DNA of 37,093 nucleotides from Methylococcaceae bacterium (GCA_024636875.1 JAGXGJ010000076.1:1-37093), one strand, 5' to 3'; positions 26,757 through 36,646 are shown, counted from the stretch's first letter. Translations and numbers: made by a program. The notes: generated from the sequence alone by a model not told the origin.

Positions 26757-26934
26757 TGATTTTTCCTGGAAAGCGGTGTAAATGACAAATTTTATGTGTT
26801 TTTAGCTTGAAAGAGAAGTATACACTTGGTAAATTGTGATGTTTAGTTGTCAAGCGCCACCACTTTATCGTTAACCGTTTGTAATGGATCGACGCTGAGT
26901 GCAGATATTGTCTAACGGTATAATTTATAAATGT

Positions 26935-28374
26935 ATGTTGAAAATATATAACACCCTGACCCGCAGTAAAGAACTGTTCCAGCCACGAGTACAGGGCAAG
27001 GTCGGCATGTATGTGTGCGGCATGACGGTTTATGATTATTGCCATATCGGCCATGCCCGCGTCATGGTCGTATTCGATATCGTCGCGCGTTATTTTCGAT
27101 ATTCAGGTTATGACTTGACCTATGTGCGAAATATTACCGATATTGATGATAAAATCATTCAGCGCGCCCATGAAAATAACGAAGAATTTGGGGAATTGAC
27201 CGGGCGTTTTATAAAGGTCATGCACGAAGATGAGCAGGCGCTTTCGGTGCTGCCCCCCGATAGCGAGCCAAGAGCGACGCAGTCTATTCCTGCCATTATC
27301 GCGATGATTCAAGCCTTGATCGCCAACGGGCAGGCCTACATTGGCAGCAATGGCGATGTATTCTACGCAGTGACTCGATTTAAAAATTACGGGCAATTAT
27401 CGGGCAAGAATCTGCACGACTTGCAAGCAGGTGAGCGCGTAGATGTTGACCTCGCAAAAGAGAATCCTATGGACTTTGTGTTATGGAAAATGGCGAAAGC
27501 CAATGAGCCAGCGTGGCCGTCACCCTGGGGTTTAGGCCGCCCCGGTTGGCATATCGAATGTTCAGCGATGTCTACCTGCTGCCTGGGCAATCATTTCGAT
27601 ATTCATGGCGGTGGCATGGATTTGCAGTTTCCGCACCATGAAAATGAAATCGCCCAGTCTGAAGGCGCGACCGGGGAGAAGTTCGTTAATGTATGGATGC
27701 ATAATGGTTTTGTGCGGATTAATGAAGAAAAAATGTCCAAGTCGCTGGATAATTTCTTTACTGTGCGTGAAGTGCTGAAGCAGTACAAGCCTGAAATTAT
27801 CCGTTTTTTTATCCTGTCCAGCCATTACCGCAGTCCGCTCAATTATTCCGATGAGCAGCTGAATGATGCAAAAGCAGCTTTAACACGGTTATATACGGCT
27901 CTGCGCGGTGTGAAATTTGCTGCGGATACAGGGGGGGCGGAAGAAGCTTATAAAACCCGCTTTGAACAGGCGATGGATGATGATTTCAATACGCCGGTTG
28001 CACTGTCAGTGCTATTTGATTTGGCTAGAGAATTGAATAAAGTCAAGGAAAACAATCCGGAAAGGGCAGGGGAACTGGCGGCCAGCCTCAAAATTTTAGG
28101 CGGCTTGCTGGGAATTTTGCACGATGATCCTGATACATTTCTTAAACAAGTGGTTTCACCTGCTTTATTTGTTGATAACGATACCTTTTATGGTGCGACC
28201 GTAACCGTCGAACCTGTATCAGCTCAGATTATCGAGCAGCAAATCCAGGCCCGTTTAGATGCCAAAAAAGCCAAAAACTGGGCTTTGGCCGATCAAATCC
28301 GTAATGAATTAAAACAGCAGGGCATTATTCTCGAAGACGCTCCCAATGGCACAACCAGTTGGCGGCGCGAATAA
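26935..28374 (+). CDS. cysS: Cysteinyl-tRNA synthetase
   Basis: The track begins at GTG 26899, but ATG 26935 gives the canonical [15 protein letters not shown] start and 479 residues. Class I signatures are CHIGHARV (HIGH) and EKMSKSLDN (KMSKS). The zinc-binding cysteine [15 protein letters not shown] and the [10 protein letters not shown] segment are all present. It charges tRNA-Cys. It diverges from ppi-lpxH across ~180 bases that must contain both promoters, and is followed by fchA after ~107 bases with a small repeat. Confidence 0.96.
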   Translation: MLKIYNTLTRSKELFQPRVQGKVGMYVCGMTVYDYCHIGHARVMVVFDIVARYFRYSGYDLTYVRNITDIDDKIIQRAHENNEEFGELTGRFIKVMHEDEQALSVLPPDSEPRATQSIPAIIAMIQALIANGQAYIGSNGDVFYAVTRFKNYGQLSGKNLHDLQAGERVDVDLAKENPMDFVLWKMAKANEPAWPSPWGLGRPGWHIECSAMSTCCLGNHFDIHGGGMDLQFPHHENEIAQSEGATGEKFVNVWMHNGFVRINEEKMSKSLDNFFTVREVLKQYKPEIIRFFILSSHYRSPLNYSDEQLNDAKAALTRLYTALRGVKFAADTGGAEEAYKTRFEQAMDDDFNTPVALSVLFDLARELNKVKENNPERAGELAASLKILGGLLGILHDDPDTFLKQVVSPALFVDNDTFYGATVTVEPVSAQIIEQQIQARLDAKKAKNWALADQIRNELKQQGIILEDAPNGTTSWRRE

Positions 28375-28412
28375 CATTTCTAAATGAGGAAAATCACAGA
28401 AACGTGTGTGGT

Positions 28413-28435
28413 CGGGTTAGCGTAGCGTAATCCGG
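28413..28435. repeat. Short dispersed-type palindrome (GGGTTAGCGTAGCGTAATCC)
   Basis: CGGGTTAGCGTAGCGTAATCCGG is an imperfect palindrome resembling a repeat I recall from many proteobacterial intergenic regions. It lies in the 107-base gap between cysS and fchA. Only one copy was noticed in this window. Confidence 0.45.
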
Positions 28436-28481
28436 CAACCGTAGTGTAAAAAAGCCTAAACGATAACAGAGCCGTTGCCCA

Positions 28482-29111
28482 ATGAGTGAAATAAAAGACC
28501 AATCCATTCAAAACTTTCTCGATGAATTAGCCGGTAAATCGGCCACTCCCGGCGGCGGTAGCGTCGCAGCTCTGATGGGCGCACAGTCTGCCGCTTTAAC
28601 CAGCATGGTTTGTAATCTGACTATCGGCAAACCCGCGTACGCTGAGGTCGAAGCCGAAATGCAAGCGTTGCTGGAAAAATCAGAAGCCTTGCGCAAAAAA
28701 CTGACAGGCTTGATTCAAGCAGACATTGACGTATTTAATCGTTTAATGGCCAGGTATGGCCTGCCTAAAGACTCCGGCCAGGACAAAGCAATACGCAGTG
28801 AAGCAATACAAAACGAGTTAAAAGAAGCCACTGAAGTCCCTTTGGATTGTGCGCGTGCTTGTGCAGAAGCGATTGAATTAAGCCAAATCGCAGCCGATAA
28901 AGGCTATCTTGGCGCTATCAGTGATGCCGGTGCTGCGGTAATGGCAGGCTATTGCGGATTAAAAATGGCTGCATTAAATGTTTATATCAATACTAATAGC
29001 CTTAAAGACAAAGCTTTCGCTGAGGCAAAATTGACTGAATTGGAAGCCATTCTGAAAGGTGTTGATGTTGTTGCAGAAGAAATTTACCAGATGGTTAAAA
29101 CCAAGCTGTAA
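28482..29111 (+). CDS. fchA: Cyclodeaminase/cyclohydrolase family protein (FtcD-C / methenyl-tetrahydrofolate cyclohydrolase type)
   Basis: 209 residues, all-helical, full family length. Signatures are the N-terminal FLDELAGKSATPGGGSVAAL with the glycine-rich folate-site loop, AQSAALTSMVCNLTIGK, DIDVFNRLMARYGLPK, VPLDCARACAEAIEL, and the C-terminal GYCGLKMAALNVYINTN. In methylotrophs, FchA converts methenyl-H4F to formyl-H4F in C1 transfer, which fits the xoxF context. Formiminotransferase-cyclodeaminase activity is the alternative, but no histidine-degradation genes are near. The 3' end overlaps the remnant reading frame of the convergent RAYT relic. Confidence 0.88.
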   Translation: MSEIKDQSIQNFLDELAGKSATPGGGSVAALMGAQSAALTSMVCNLTIGKPAYAEVEAEMQALLEKSEALRKKLTGLIQADIDVFNRLMARYGLPKDSGQDKAIRSEAIQNELKEATEVPLDCARACAEAIELSQIAADKGYLGAISDAGAAVMAGYCGLKMAALNVYINTNSLKDKAFAEAKLTELEAILKGVDVVAEEIYQMVKTKL

Positions 29112-29695
29112 GTATTGCGTCTGTTCGAGCAGGAAACTCGAAAAATTCCAAAGACGCCTTCTTGCTGATAAACCCATCACGAATGTACCGGTGAATACTG
29201 CTGTACGGCCAATCAACGGGACGGGTAACGGGCACCGGATTGTAATGGATGTAATCAATGTGCTGGTTAAAATCCCTTTCATCCCGAATACGGTGTTCCC
29301 AAACTTGTCCTGAGCATGTCGAAGGATTCGTCGTTGCCATATTGCCTGTTCGTGCTTGTGTTGCCGGCTGGCGAAAATGGCGGGACGCTATACGGGTGCG
29401 GGATGATTGCGGTAAAGGATCGCTTGATATTACGCCAGCGGATGGAATAATCTGCGTCATTGGGCGGCAATGTCCAAATGGCATGGATATGCTTGGGCAT
29501 AATGACAATAGTGTCAATATAAAACGGACGGCGCGCCATTTCGCCGCGAATTGCCGCTCGCACCCAACATTCTATGATTAAACCATGCACCGTCCTTGGG
29601 AAAACCCGGTACAGTTTTTTTAAGTGCCAATTTGAAATATTGCTGGCTTGGCTATCGCCAGCCACAGCCTGCGCGCTTATTTTTGATCCACGCAA
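29095..29695 (-). pseudogene. REP-associated tyrosine transposase (RAYT, Y1-transposase family), frameshifted
   Basis: Two overlapping minus-strand frames together make a RAYT. Frame 29279..29695 holds PFYIDTIVIMPKHIHAIWTLPPNDADYSIRW, with the HUH motif in KHIHAIW. Frame 29095..29517 resumes at VWEHRIRDERDFNQHIDYIHYNPV and WPYSSIHRYIRDG, with the likely catalytic Tyr in DYIHYNP. At the switch point a REP-like sequence (29304-29328) replaces the expected WxxRF residues, so an insertion or rearrangement there broke the gene. The N-terminus is also eroded. RAYTs mobilise REP palindromes; this copy is inactive. Confidence 0.75.
29304..29328. repeat. REP-like sequence inside the RAYT relic
   Basis: CTTGTCCTGAGCATGTCGAAGGATT matches the TGAGC..GTCGAAGG core also present at 3134-3228. 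It sits exactly where the RAYT reading frame changes. Confidence 0.6.
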
Positions 29696-30167
29696 CGTTA
29701 TTCATTATTCGTAGTCCACGTCATTGCTTTTACCGTTTTTTTTATATCTAACCAAGTATCGCAAGCAAGATATGTCTGAAAATCCACAAAACCGATCATC
29801 ATTACAGCAAGCACAATACTGTTCATTTTCCAAAGCATCCAATAAACGTTTTTTTGTTGGCAACTCCACCTCGACTATCTTGACTCGTCAGTCGTAAGTT
29901 AATTGCCAAATACAGGGGAGTAACGGTCCTCTATACACCTGGCACATAAATGCAGGATGAGGTTAAATTGAATCAGTAACTCAGCAATTCAGAGCATTAT
30001 GAAAATCCAACAGAAAGGACGCTTACCTTTTTATGCCGAACACGCGCCTCCCTCTCCTTTCTGGCTAGAGTCCGCAGTGTTTCGTTATCAATGTGGGTAA
30101 ACTGTGTAGTCTCCTAAAAGCTTGTGAGGTTAACTCACTAGTGGGAATGAGGAATCCCCTTCATTGG
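29696..30167. other. Non-coding stretch between RAYT relic and transposase relic
   Basis: No gene is recognisable. Near the right edge (30141-30160) GTGGGAATGAGGAATCCCC, after GTGAGGTTAACTCAC, resembles the right-end tail I recall from IS200/IS605 tnpB elements, but there is no tnpB here. Otherwise I see nothing in it. Confidence 0.3.
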
Positions 30168-31525
30168 TCAATTGGCAAATCGAAACTGTCGGCGTGTGCT
30201 ATTAATACGCTCCAGTTCCTGCTCATCCAATTCAGCCCATTGCATGACGGCAACAAGATCGAGCCAAAGGTTTTTCAATGTTGGATGGTTTTTAGCCTTC
30301 ATGAAGCCTTCATTTTCAATTTTCCACATCAAACGCCCAGTTTTGCTGGTGTCGGCCACGTTGTGGGCATTGATGGGCAAATCGGTGATATGCACAAAAC
30401 AGGTGGTTTTTGGTTCCTCTTCTGATGCCTCCGGCTTTGTCGGCCTGATGGTCTCTTGGCACGCCAGCCAGTTTAAAGTATGCCCTTTTATATTCCCCCC
30501 TGTCACCCATTGGAACACTTGCACCACGGTTTTGCCATCGGGCCGATAGCACACTTCCTGACGAATGTTCTGGTTTTGCAGCGGCTGTAATTCCAGGACT
30601 TCCTCCCAAACGGTGGGTAGGTTGCCCTCCTTAAAAATCACACAGTAAGTCCACTGATTGGCTTTGCAGATAGCAAAAAAACCTTCATAAGGGTACAGCC
30701 CGTCCGCGAGTATCACTATGGGCAGGCGTGGATAAACTTCCTTCAACTTGGCTGCCAGACGGGTGAAGCCCTTACGTTCACAATCTTGTTTGTCATACTC
30801 ACCGCCCTCAGGGTTTTCAATCCACTCGGTGGCGATGGAAATGCTGAATCCGTTCAGGGTGACAAGCCTGGCTTCCAAGACTGAATGAAAGTAGGTGGTT
30901 TTACCGTTCTTTGAGGTGCGGTGCAGGCATTGCTCATCGCGTTGATGGTCGTAACCCCCCACCCCGCTGGCATCGACCGCAACCTGAAACCAATGCCCTC
31001 GGTAACGGCTGTTATGGAAGGTCTTGCGCTGAACTAGAAGCTGAACCATCTTTTGCTTCAGTTGTTCGATTTAGGACACCTCCAACAAGGCCATGACCTT
31101 CCGGACAGAGTCACCATGCGGCATCGCAAAACCAAACAGGCGTTTGTAGTTCTTCTGGAACTGACTATCCTCACGGTGCTGATTGTATTGGTTGCGGGAA
31201 CCCGATTTGAATAGGAACATCGCTAAGCAGGCAGTCAGGTGCGCGGCCAATTCATAATTGGAGGCTTTTTTGCGGCAATCGTCCACCTCCCGCATCCAGT
31301 CAAACAGCTCAGGAAAGTGAAGGCGAATGGTGCGGTACATCTCATGCACAAGTTCCTTTTTCTTCTGCTGCTGGCTGGTGACTGTCTGTTTCCTGGCTGC
31401 CGCCTCGCGTTGTTTAGCTTTTTTTGCTCGGCGTTGGGCGTGAGGATCCGATTTGGTTTGGGCGTTTTTTCATTAGGAATATGCTTTTTAAGTGTGGATT
31501 TGATGGAAGATCGTTCATTATTCAT
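30168..31525 (-). pseudogene. DDE transposase, broken by frameshift, stop codon and chimeric 3' end
   Basis: ORFs 31235..31525, 31071..31349 and 30168..31049 on the minus strand are pieces of one transposase. The N-terminal part (ELFDWMREVDDCRKKASNYEL, KRLFGFAMPHGDSVRKVM) runs into an in-frame TAA (LEVS-stop-IEQLKQKMVQ). It continues with the catalytic region VDASGVGGY, VILADGLYPYEGFFAI and RLMWKIENEGF, giving D, D and E. A +1/-1 frame change near 31350 separates off the start region. After KIENEGF the sequence (NHPTLKNLWLDLVAVMQWAEL) departs from what I expect, suggesting a deletion or fusion. The exact IS family is not assigned, and terminal repeats were not found. Confidence 0.75.
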
Positions 31526-31560
31526 TAAAACAACCGGAAAAATAAAATTTTAATGCTCAT

Positions 31561-31665
31561 TATAGGAGCCAAAGTTGGTAAAGCGACCTTTGTAATACCC
31601 TCACCCTAACCCTCTCCCAAAGGGAGATGGTACTTTGTGTCGCTTTACCAACGTCGGACTCTATA
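31561..31665. mobile_element. 105-bp MITE-like palindromic element, copy 2
   Basis: Same 105-base length as the copy at 11008-11112, with two substitutions in the central hairpin (GGGAGATGGT here, GGGAGAGGGG there). It lies between the transposase relic and the ISAs1 element. The flanks TCAT and AATGA nearly continue the palindrome. Confidence 0.8.
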
Positions 31666-31729
31666 AATGATTGATTTGTACAGAGTACTGCTACGTTCTG
31701 CACGGTAAATTCGTTCTACTCCCCAAACC

Positions 31730-32905
31730 TTGTACCAGAAAGAGTTTGCTAGTCAACTCTGGATATCCCACCGCCATTGCTGTATAAAGTGCGTCTTTGC
31801 CACAACACATAACAGCCCCTTGAATCTACAAGCACTCCAAGTACGTCTCGTACGTCCTGATGAAGAACAGGGCTATCAAGCGCTAATGCAAGCCCATCAT
31901 TATTTAGGATCGCTGGCCAAGATCGGTGAAACTCTCTGGTACGTTGCCACTTATGTCGGTGAGTGGGTGGCGTTGTTGAGTTTTTCCTCGGCGGCGCTAA
32001 AGTGCGCCGCGCGGGATTGCTGGATAGGCTGGAATTTCAGGTACCAGTACTCTCGCCTTAATTTACTGACCAACAACAGCCGATTCTTGATCCTGCCGGC
32101 GTGGCATTATCCAAATCTGGCCTCAAAAACCCTCTCACTCTGTCTGAAGCGATTGTCCTGCGATTGGCAGACGCACTTTGACCATCCCTTGTTGTTGGTA
32201 GAAACCTTCGTCGATCCAGCACGCTTTCAAGGCACCCTCTATAAAGCGTCAAACTGGCTTTATCTGGGCAATACCCAAGGTTTTAGCCGGATGCGACAGA
32301 GTTACAGCGCGACTGCCACAGCGCCTAAAATGCTGTTTGTTTTTCTTTTGCAAGCCGATGCACGCGTCGTGCTTTCACGCCCCATACTCGAATCCCCTTA
32401 CCAAACCGGAACTCCAAAACTCATGTTATCCGCCGAAAAAATGCAATCGCTGTACGATTTTTTTACCGGCATTCCGGACCCGCGCCGCGCTGAGGGGCGG
32501 CGTCATTCATTGCCCACCGTTCTGGCTATCTCTGCGGCGGCGGTGTTATGCGGTAAGGAGGGCTATAAGGCCATAGGGGATTGGGCCAAGGCGCTTGGAC
32601 CGAAAGGCCGGGAGCGGTTTCGTTGCCGCTATGTAAAGGGCAGCTTCCAGGTACCCAGTGAATCCATCATCCGTGATGTACTTATCCGCGTGGATCCGGA
32701 GCAACTCGATTTAGCCCTGCAACACTGGCATAAAGCGCACGGACAGGAGGACGAAAGCCTTGCTATTGACGGCAAAACCATGAAAAACGCGATTGATGCA
32801 CAAGGCCGTCAAACCCACATTATGAGTGCCATTGGCCATCAATCCAAGGTCTGCTACACCCAAAAAAAGTCGGAACTCTGCCAGCAGAAGGCGATAGCGA
32901 GGTAG
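31730..32905 (+). CDS. DruA-like (DUF4338) domain plus N-terminal half of ISAs1 transposase
   Basis: 391 residues from a TTG start; the real start may be slightly downstream. Residues ~35-225 match the DUF4338/DruA family: VRLVRPDEEQGYQALMQAHH, ALKCAARDCWIGWNFRYQYS, NNSRFLILPAWHYPNLASK, LLLVETFVDPARFQGTLYKA. Residues ~235-375 are ISAs1: LYDFFTGIPDPRRAEGRRHSL, IGDWAKALG, and the first catalytic Asp in LAIDGKTMKNA. The zero frame ends soon after TQKK, while the rest of the transposase lies in the -1 frame. DUF4338 also occurs in the Druantia defence protein DruA; here it belongs to an IS. Confidence 0.82.
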   Translation: MYQKEFASQLWISHRHCCIKCVFATTHNSPLNLQALQVRLVRPDEEQGYQALMQAHHYLGSLAKIGETLWYVATYVGEWVALLSFSSAALKCAARDCWIGWNFRYQYSRLNLLTNNSRFLILPAWHYPNLASKTLSLCLKRLSCDWQTHFDHPLLLVETFVDPARFQGTLYKASNWLYLGNTQGFSRMRQSYSATATAPKMLFVFLLQADARVVLSRPILESPYQTGTPKLMLSAEKMQSLYDFFTGIPDPRRAEGRRHSLPTVLAISAAAVLCGKEGYKAIGDWAKALGPKGRERFRCRYVKGSFQVPSESIIRDVLIRVDPEQLDLALQHWHKAHGQEDESLAIDGKTMKNAIDAQGRQTHIMSAIGHQSKVCYTQKKSELCQQKAIAR

Positions 32906-33603
32906 CGGTACAAAAACAAACTAACGAAATCGGTATGACCATCCCGCTCCTGGATGCCATCGCTATCCAAGGCAAAACTATCACCGCCGACGCCTTACTG
33001 ACCCAGCGCAAAATCGCTGGGTATCTGGTTAATCGCGAAGCTGATTATCACTTCACCGTCAAAAATAACCAGCCTGCGTTACGCGAGGATATTGCCCTGT
33101 TCTTCGAGAATCGGCAAGAGCCGGATTTTATCGACTATACTCCGCCCGACCACGGACGTATCGAAACCCGCAAAATCTGGACAACCACAGTGCTCAACCA
33201 GTACCTGGATTTTCCCCATGTTGGACAAGCCTTCGTGATTGAACGAGAAAGCATTAAAAAGAAAACAGGTGAACGAACTCGCGAAGTCGTTTACGGAGTG
33301 ACCAGTAGTAAGCCTGAAAAGGCTAATGCCGAAAAAATCCTTAAGACGAATCGCTGTCATTGGAGCATTGAAAACAGTTGCCATTACGTGATTGATTGGA
33401 ACTACAACGAAGACCGTTGCCGCATTCGCACAGGACACAGCCCCGAGAATATCACCCGACTACGCCGCTTCGCCGTCAGCCTCATCAAATCCAAAGGTGC
33501 TGTCTTTGTGGCTCAAAAAATACGCGAATTGGTTCAAAATACGCGGTTAGTTTTTGATTACCTGAAGATGACGAAAAACTATTGCGCTACTAGCTGCTCA
33601 TGA
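32869..33603 (+). CDS. C-terminal half of ISAs1 transposase (-1 frame)
   Basis: In the -1 frame, directly after CAA AAA AAG (32861-32869), the expected ISAs1 sequence resumes: VGTLPAEGDSEVAVQKQTNEIG, then MTIPLLDAIAIQG. It continues with the second Asp in TITADALLTQRKIA and the Glu in NRCHWSIENSCHYVIDWNYNEDRCR. The ORF track starts it at ATG 32935. The catalytic triad is complete only if both frames are joined, either by programmed slippage on A-AAA-AAG or, in the ancestor, by one more or fewer A. No stop codon or other damage is seen. Confidence 0.8.
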   Translation, partial: VGTLPAEGDSEVAVQKQTNEIGMTIPLLDAIAIQGKTITADALLTQRKIAGYLVNREADYHFTVKNNQPALREDIALFFENRQEPDFIDYTPPDHGRIETRKIWTTTVLNQYLDFPHVGQAFVIERESIKKKTGERTREVVYGVTSSKPEKANAEKILKTNRCHWSIENSCHYVIDWNYNEDRCRIRTGHSPENITRLRRFAVSLIKSKGAVFVAQKIRELVQNTRLVFDYLKMTKNYCATSCS

Positions 33604-33669
33604 TGGGTGGAGAACAAATTTACCGTGCTACGTTCTGAATTGCTGTTAACAAAGTAGAATTAGTCAACC

Positions 33670-35661
33670 TCAGCTTTGTTTTTCTGCAATCAACCGCTTC
33701 AATAAGTCTTTGCAGACGGCCATGTTTTTCTCGGCATACGCATTGAAATCATGATATTGCCACCACTCCTGTCTAGCTTCATATTGCGGTGCCAGTCTGT
33801 CAATAGTCAGCAAGTCATAGATATTGACCCATTCATCTGCCACTTTAATCGCCAGCCTGGGATTGAAAATATAAGCGCCGCGCAGTACGCGATAGAACAA
33901 TTTGCGGTTATGTTTGTCGTCTTTGCTGATTTCGTTTTTAGCCAGGATGCTGGACAGATAAGCCCGTTGTTTACGGCGTTCCGGAAGAATGCTGCCGGGG
34001 ATATGCTGCACGGCAGCGATAAAATCCTGGGTTGAAAAGCCTTCGAGCCGATACCTCATTTTTTTCGGCATCACGCGGTAAAACAGCGCGATCATCAAAT
34101 TAAGCATGAAGAATTCCATACTGTTCTTGTCGAGCTTGATCAGGTGATCATCGACCTGTATGCTCATGCTGGTGGGTTCCAGTTGTTCGTAAATATCAGT
34201 CAGCTTCTTTTTGGCGTAGCTTTCACTGCGATCCGTTTGCGCCAGAGCTATTTGAAAAGCCGTTAGCCCGTTGCCATCGACTTTTTCGGTGTCGGCGCCC
34301 AACTCAAACAGTGCCTTAATCACGTCGGTATTGCCCATCCAGGCGGCTACCATTAACGGCGTTTGATTGAAGATGTTGCGAAAATCCGGGCCGTACTGAT
34401 CAACTTTTTTGAGTACGGCATCGGGTTTTTTAAAACTGTAGGCGCTGTAGTGCTTTTGTTGCAGCAACTGCAAGCCTTTGTCGGGGTGTTTGGCGGCTTT
34501 GAATTCGGCTTTCAGCAGGGTATTGATGATGTCGCGGTCTTCATAAACCAGACCGTATTCAAACAAGGTCATTTTGGCATTTTTATCGTTGCCTTCAAGG
34601 GCTTTATGTTTTAAATCGGCCAGTGTTGCTGTGGTAATGACCTGCCAATCCGGTGTTTTTTGTTTGAGAATTTCACTGCGAATCCGCTCAGCTTGCTCTG
34701 GTTTACCTTGCAGTTCCAGTTTATGCGCTTCCTGACGCCAGGCATCAAGGCTGGAGTTTTGATTGGCAAGTTGCAGGCTGGCTTGGGCATCGCGCAAGCC
34801 TAGCAGATCCAGCAAGGGTTGCTTGGGGTTGCTTTCAATCCAGTACAGGTTTTTAACAGCTCGGGTGAGCGCGACGTACAAGGCATTAATATAGAATTTG
34901 TAGACTTCCAGCGATTTATCGGTTTTATCCTTGCCACGGGCATATTTAAGGTCTTGTTGCAAATCCGCAACACTGACGCCTTTGCTGATTTCGCGGTAAC
35001 GGGTTTCTTCCTGACTGAGGAAGTTGTAGAGAATGATGTTTTCATATTCCAATCCTTTGGCTTCCTGGATGGTAAATACCAACGGCGTGCTGAAATGTTG
35101 CTGCGCGGCCGGTTTTTGGTCGGTCGTCATAACAATGACCGCAAACAGCGTGGACGCTTTGGTTTTGCTGTCCAGTTCCTGGCGAATAGACGCGGTGTCC
35201 TGCAAAAACAGCACTTCACCCTGTGTGTGACCGTTGCTTTCGACCAAATAATGACTTTCTTTGTCGATGGAGCCGAAACGCTGATTTTTGATTTTGAGAA
35301 TCTTGTTGGCAATGTCGGTAACTTGCGGCGAATTGCGATAATTGGTATTGAGAATTCTGATCAGCTCATCAGAAGTTTGTATATCCTCCTGCCGGTAGAA
35401 CAGGCTTTTCACTTTCGACCAGGAAAAAAAGTTGGGATGGACAATCTGGTTGGAATCCCCGCACAAGATAAAATCCTGCGCCTGACGTAGCGATTTGATA
35501 ATCAGGTAAAGCTGGATATTGGTTAAATCCTGTACTTCATCGACAATGACAAAATCGTAAAGGGGCTCAATAAGCTGTAAATACTGATGACTGACGATGT
35601 TGCTATCGTAGAGCTGCTGATCTTGTAAAAAACTCAGGTATTTTTCAAAAACGTCGTACAC
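33670..35661 (-). pseudogene. C-terminal part of UvrD/Rep-type helicase with ankyrin repeats (interrupted gene)
   Basis: 663 codons in the same frame as the upstream half, separated only by TAA CGC GAG TCG; the GTG start in the track is incidental. It supplies Walker B FVIVDEVQDL, LCGDSNQIVHP, LNTNYRNSPQV, AKGLEYENIILYNF and YVALTRAVKNLYWIE, the SF1A helicase motifs II-VI. A region with two ankyrin-like repeats follows (NQTPLMVAAWMGNTDVIKALFELGADTEKVDGNG), then an uncharacterised tail. Without motif I it cannot hydrolyse ATP alone. It is either a recent pseudogene (for example CAA changed to TAA) or made by stop read-through. Confidence 0.75.
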
Positions 35662-35670
35662 CGACTCGCG

Positions 35671-36492
35671 TTATTCCGCCAGAAAGATCGATTCCTTGAC
35701 GCCCAGGTTCAGATAATCTTCACGGCTTAACCAGCTTTTATCGGTGGCAGGCCCCGTGATGACGCCGCGAAACTCCTCAAACAGTTTATGCCCATCTTTC
35801 AGCTGTCCATTGCGATGGCGGCTAAACCATTGCTGGAAAGCCTGAAAAGTAATGGGTTTGCCGGCAGGTACCCGGATACTTTCCAAAAACTCCTGGAACG
35901 ATAAAAAATCGATCTGCTGATCAGGATTATCGTAATGGTGAGCATAATAAAGATCGCGAGAGTTTTTAACCAGATAAGCAGACTGGGTTACATACAGCAC
36001 GTCGCCTACTGCCTGTTTCATTTTTTCCAGCGTCAAGGCTGTCTTACCGCTACCAGCCGAACCGATCACAATCAGCGGCGGTTGCAAGTCATAAATCGAC
36101 TGTTGACGGTCATCAAACGAGATTATTTTATCCAGCAGGTTAAATGAATTATGCCCTGGATTAAGATAAACCAGCGCTTTGTCACCGGCTTCATCGGGCT
36201 TATGTATGACCGGGATTTTATCTTCATCGATAATGCAGACCTGGCGCAGAAAACGCGAATTCTGGTAAGCATGGTTTTTGATAAACTCCAGTATCAGCGC
36301 ATAGTTTTGTTCCTGATGACGATAAATTGAGAACAATAACCGGTCGCGTTGATTGAGCCGGGCCCGGTACAAATTGTCGCCGACTTTTTTAACGTCCGCC
36401 GATTTGAAGTCATCGTCTTCCAGGTAGCTTTGCAGCTTGGCGAAGCCGGGAATGGTTTTGGGATTGAGTTCATTGTAGACAAGGACTTTCAT
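35671..36492 (-). pseudogene. N-terminal part of the same helicase: RelE-like domain plus Walker A
   Basis: 273 codons ending at TAA 35671-35673. Residues ~1-80 (KKVGDNLYRARLNQRDRLLFSIYRHQEQNYALILEFIKNHAY) have the strand pattern of RelE/ParE-like toxin folds. Residues 140-153 are Walker A (VIGSAGSGKTALTLEKM). The protein stops at GVKESIFLAE, before motif II, and the downstream ORF continues in frame. The full product would be ~940 residues. A TATAAT sequence lies upstream on this strand near 36560. Superfamily-1 helicases with RelE-like N-termini occur in accessory regions; a defence role is inference only. Confidence 0.72.
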
Positions 36493-36646
36493 GAAACGTT
36501 TTTTTGATAACGGTTAGGCTGTTGGAGTGGTTAAAAAATAACTTCTTATGATTGCTTATTATACCGGCTTTTACCGAGCCACGTATCTTGGAGATGGGAC
36601 TTCCTGCAAACATTCAATTACCAATTTAACCCCGTATTGTTATCAC

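Larger units (their letters stand above)
31701..33627 (+). mobile_element. Complete ISAs1-family insertion sequence with DruA-like N-terminal domain
   Basis: 1927 bases. The terminal repeats begin CACGGTAAATTCGTTCT at the left; the right end, inverted, reads CACGGTAAATTTGTTCT. A perfect 10-bp target duplication, CTACGTTCTG, flanks it at 31691-31700 and 33628-33637. The exact duplication and matching ends mark a recent, structurally intact insertion. It encodes a DruA(DUF4338)-ISAs1 transposase in two frames, joined at an A-AAA-AAG site. Confidence 0.88.

Noticed and set aside
31730-32905. Druantia defence system
   Set aside because: The DruA-like domain is fused to an ISAs1 transposase between perfect target duplications, and no druB-E or helicase partner belongs to it.
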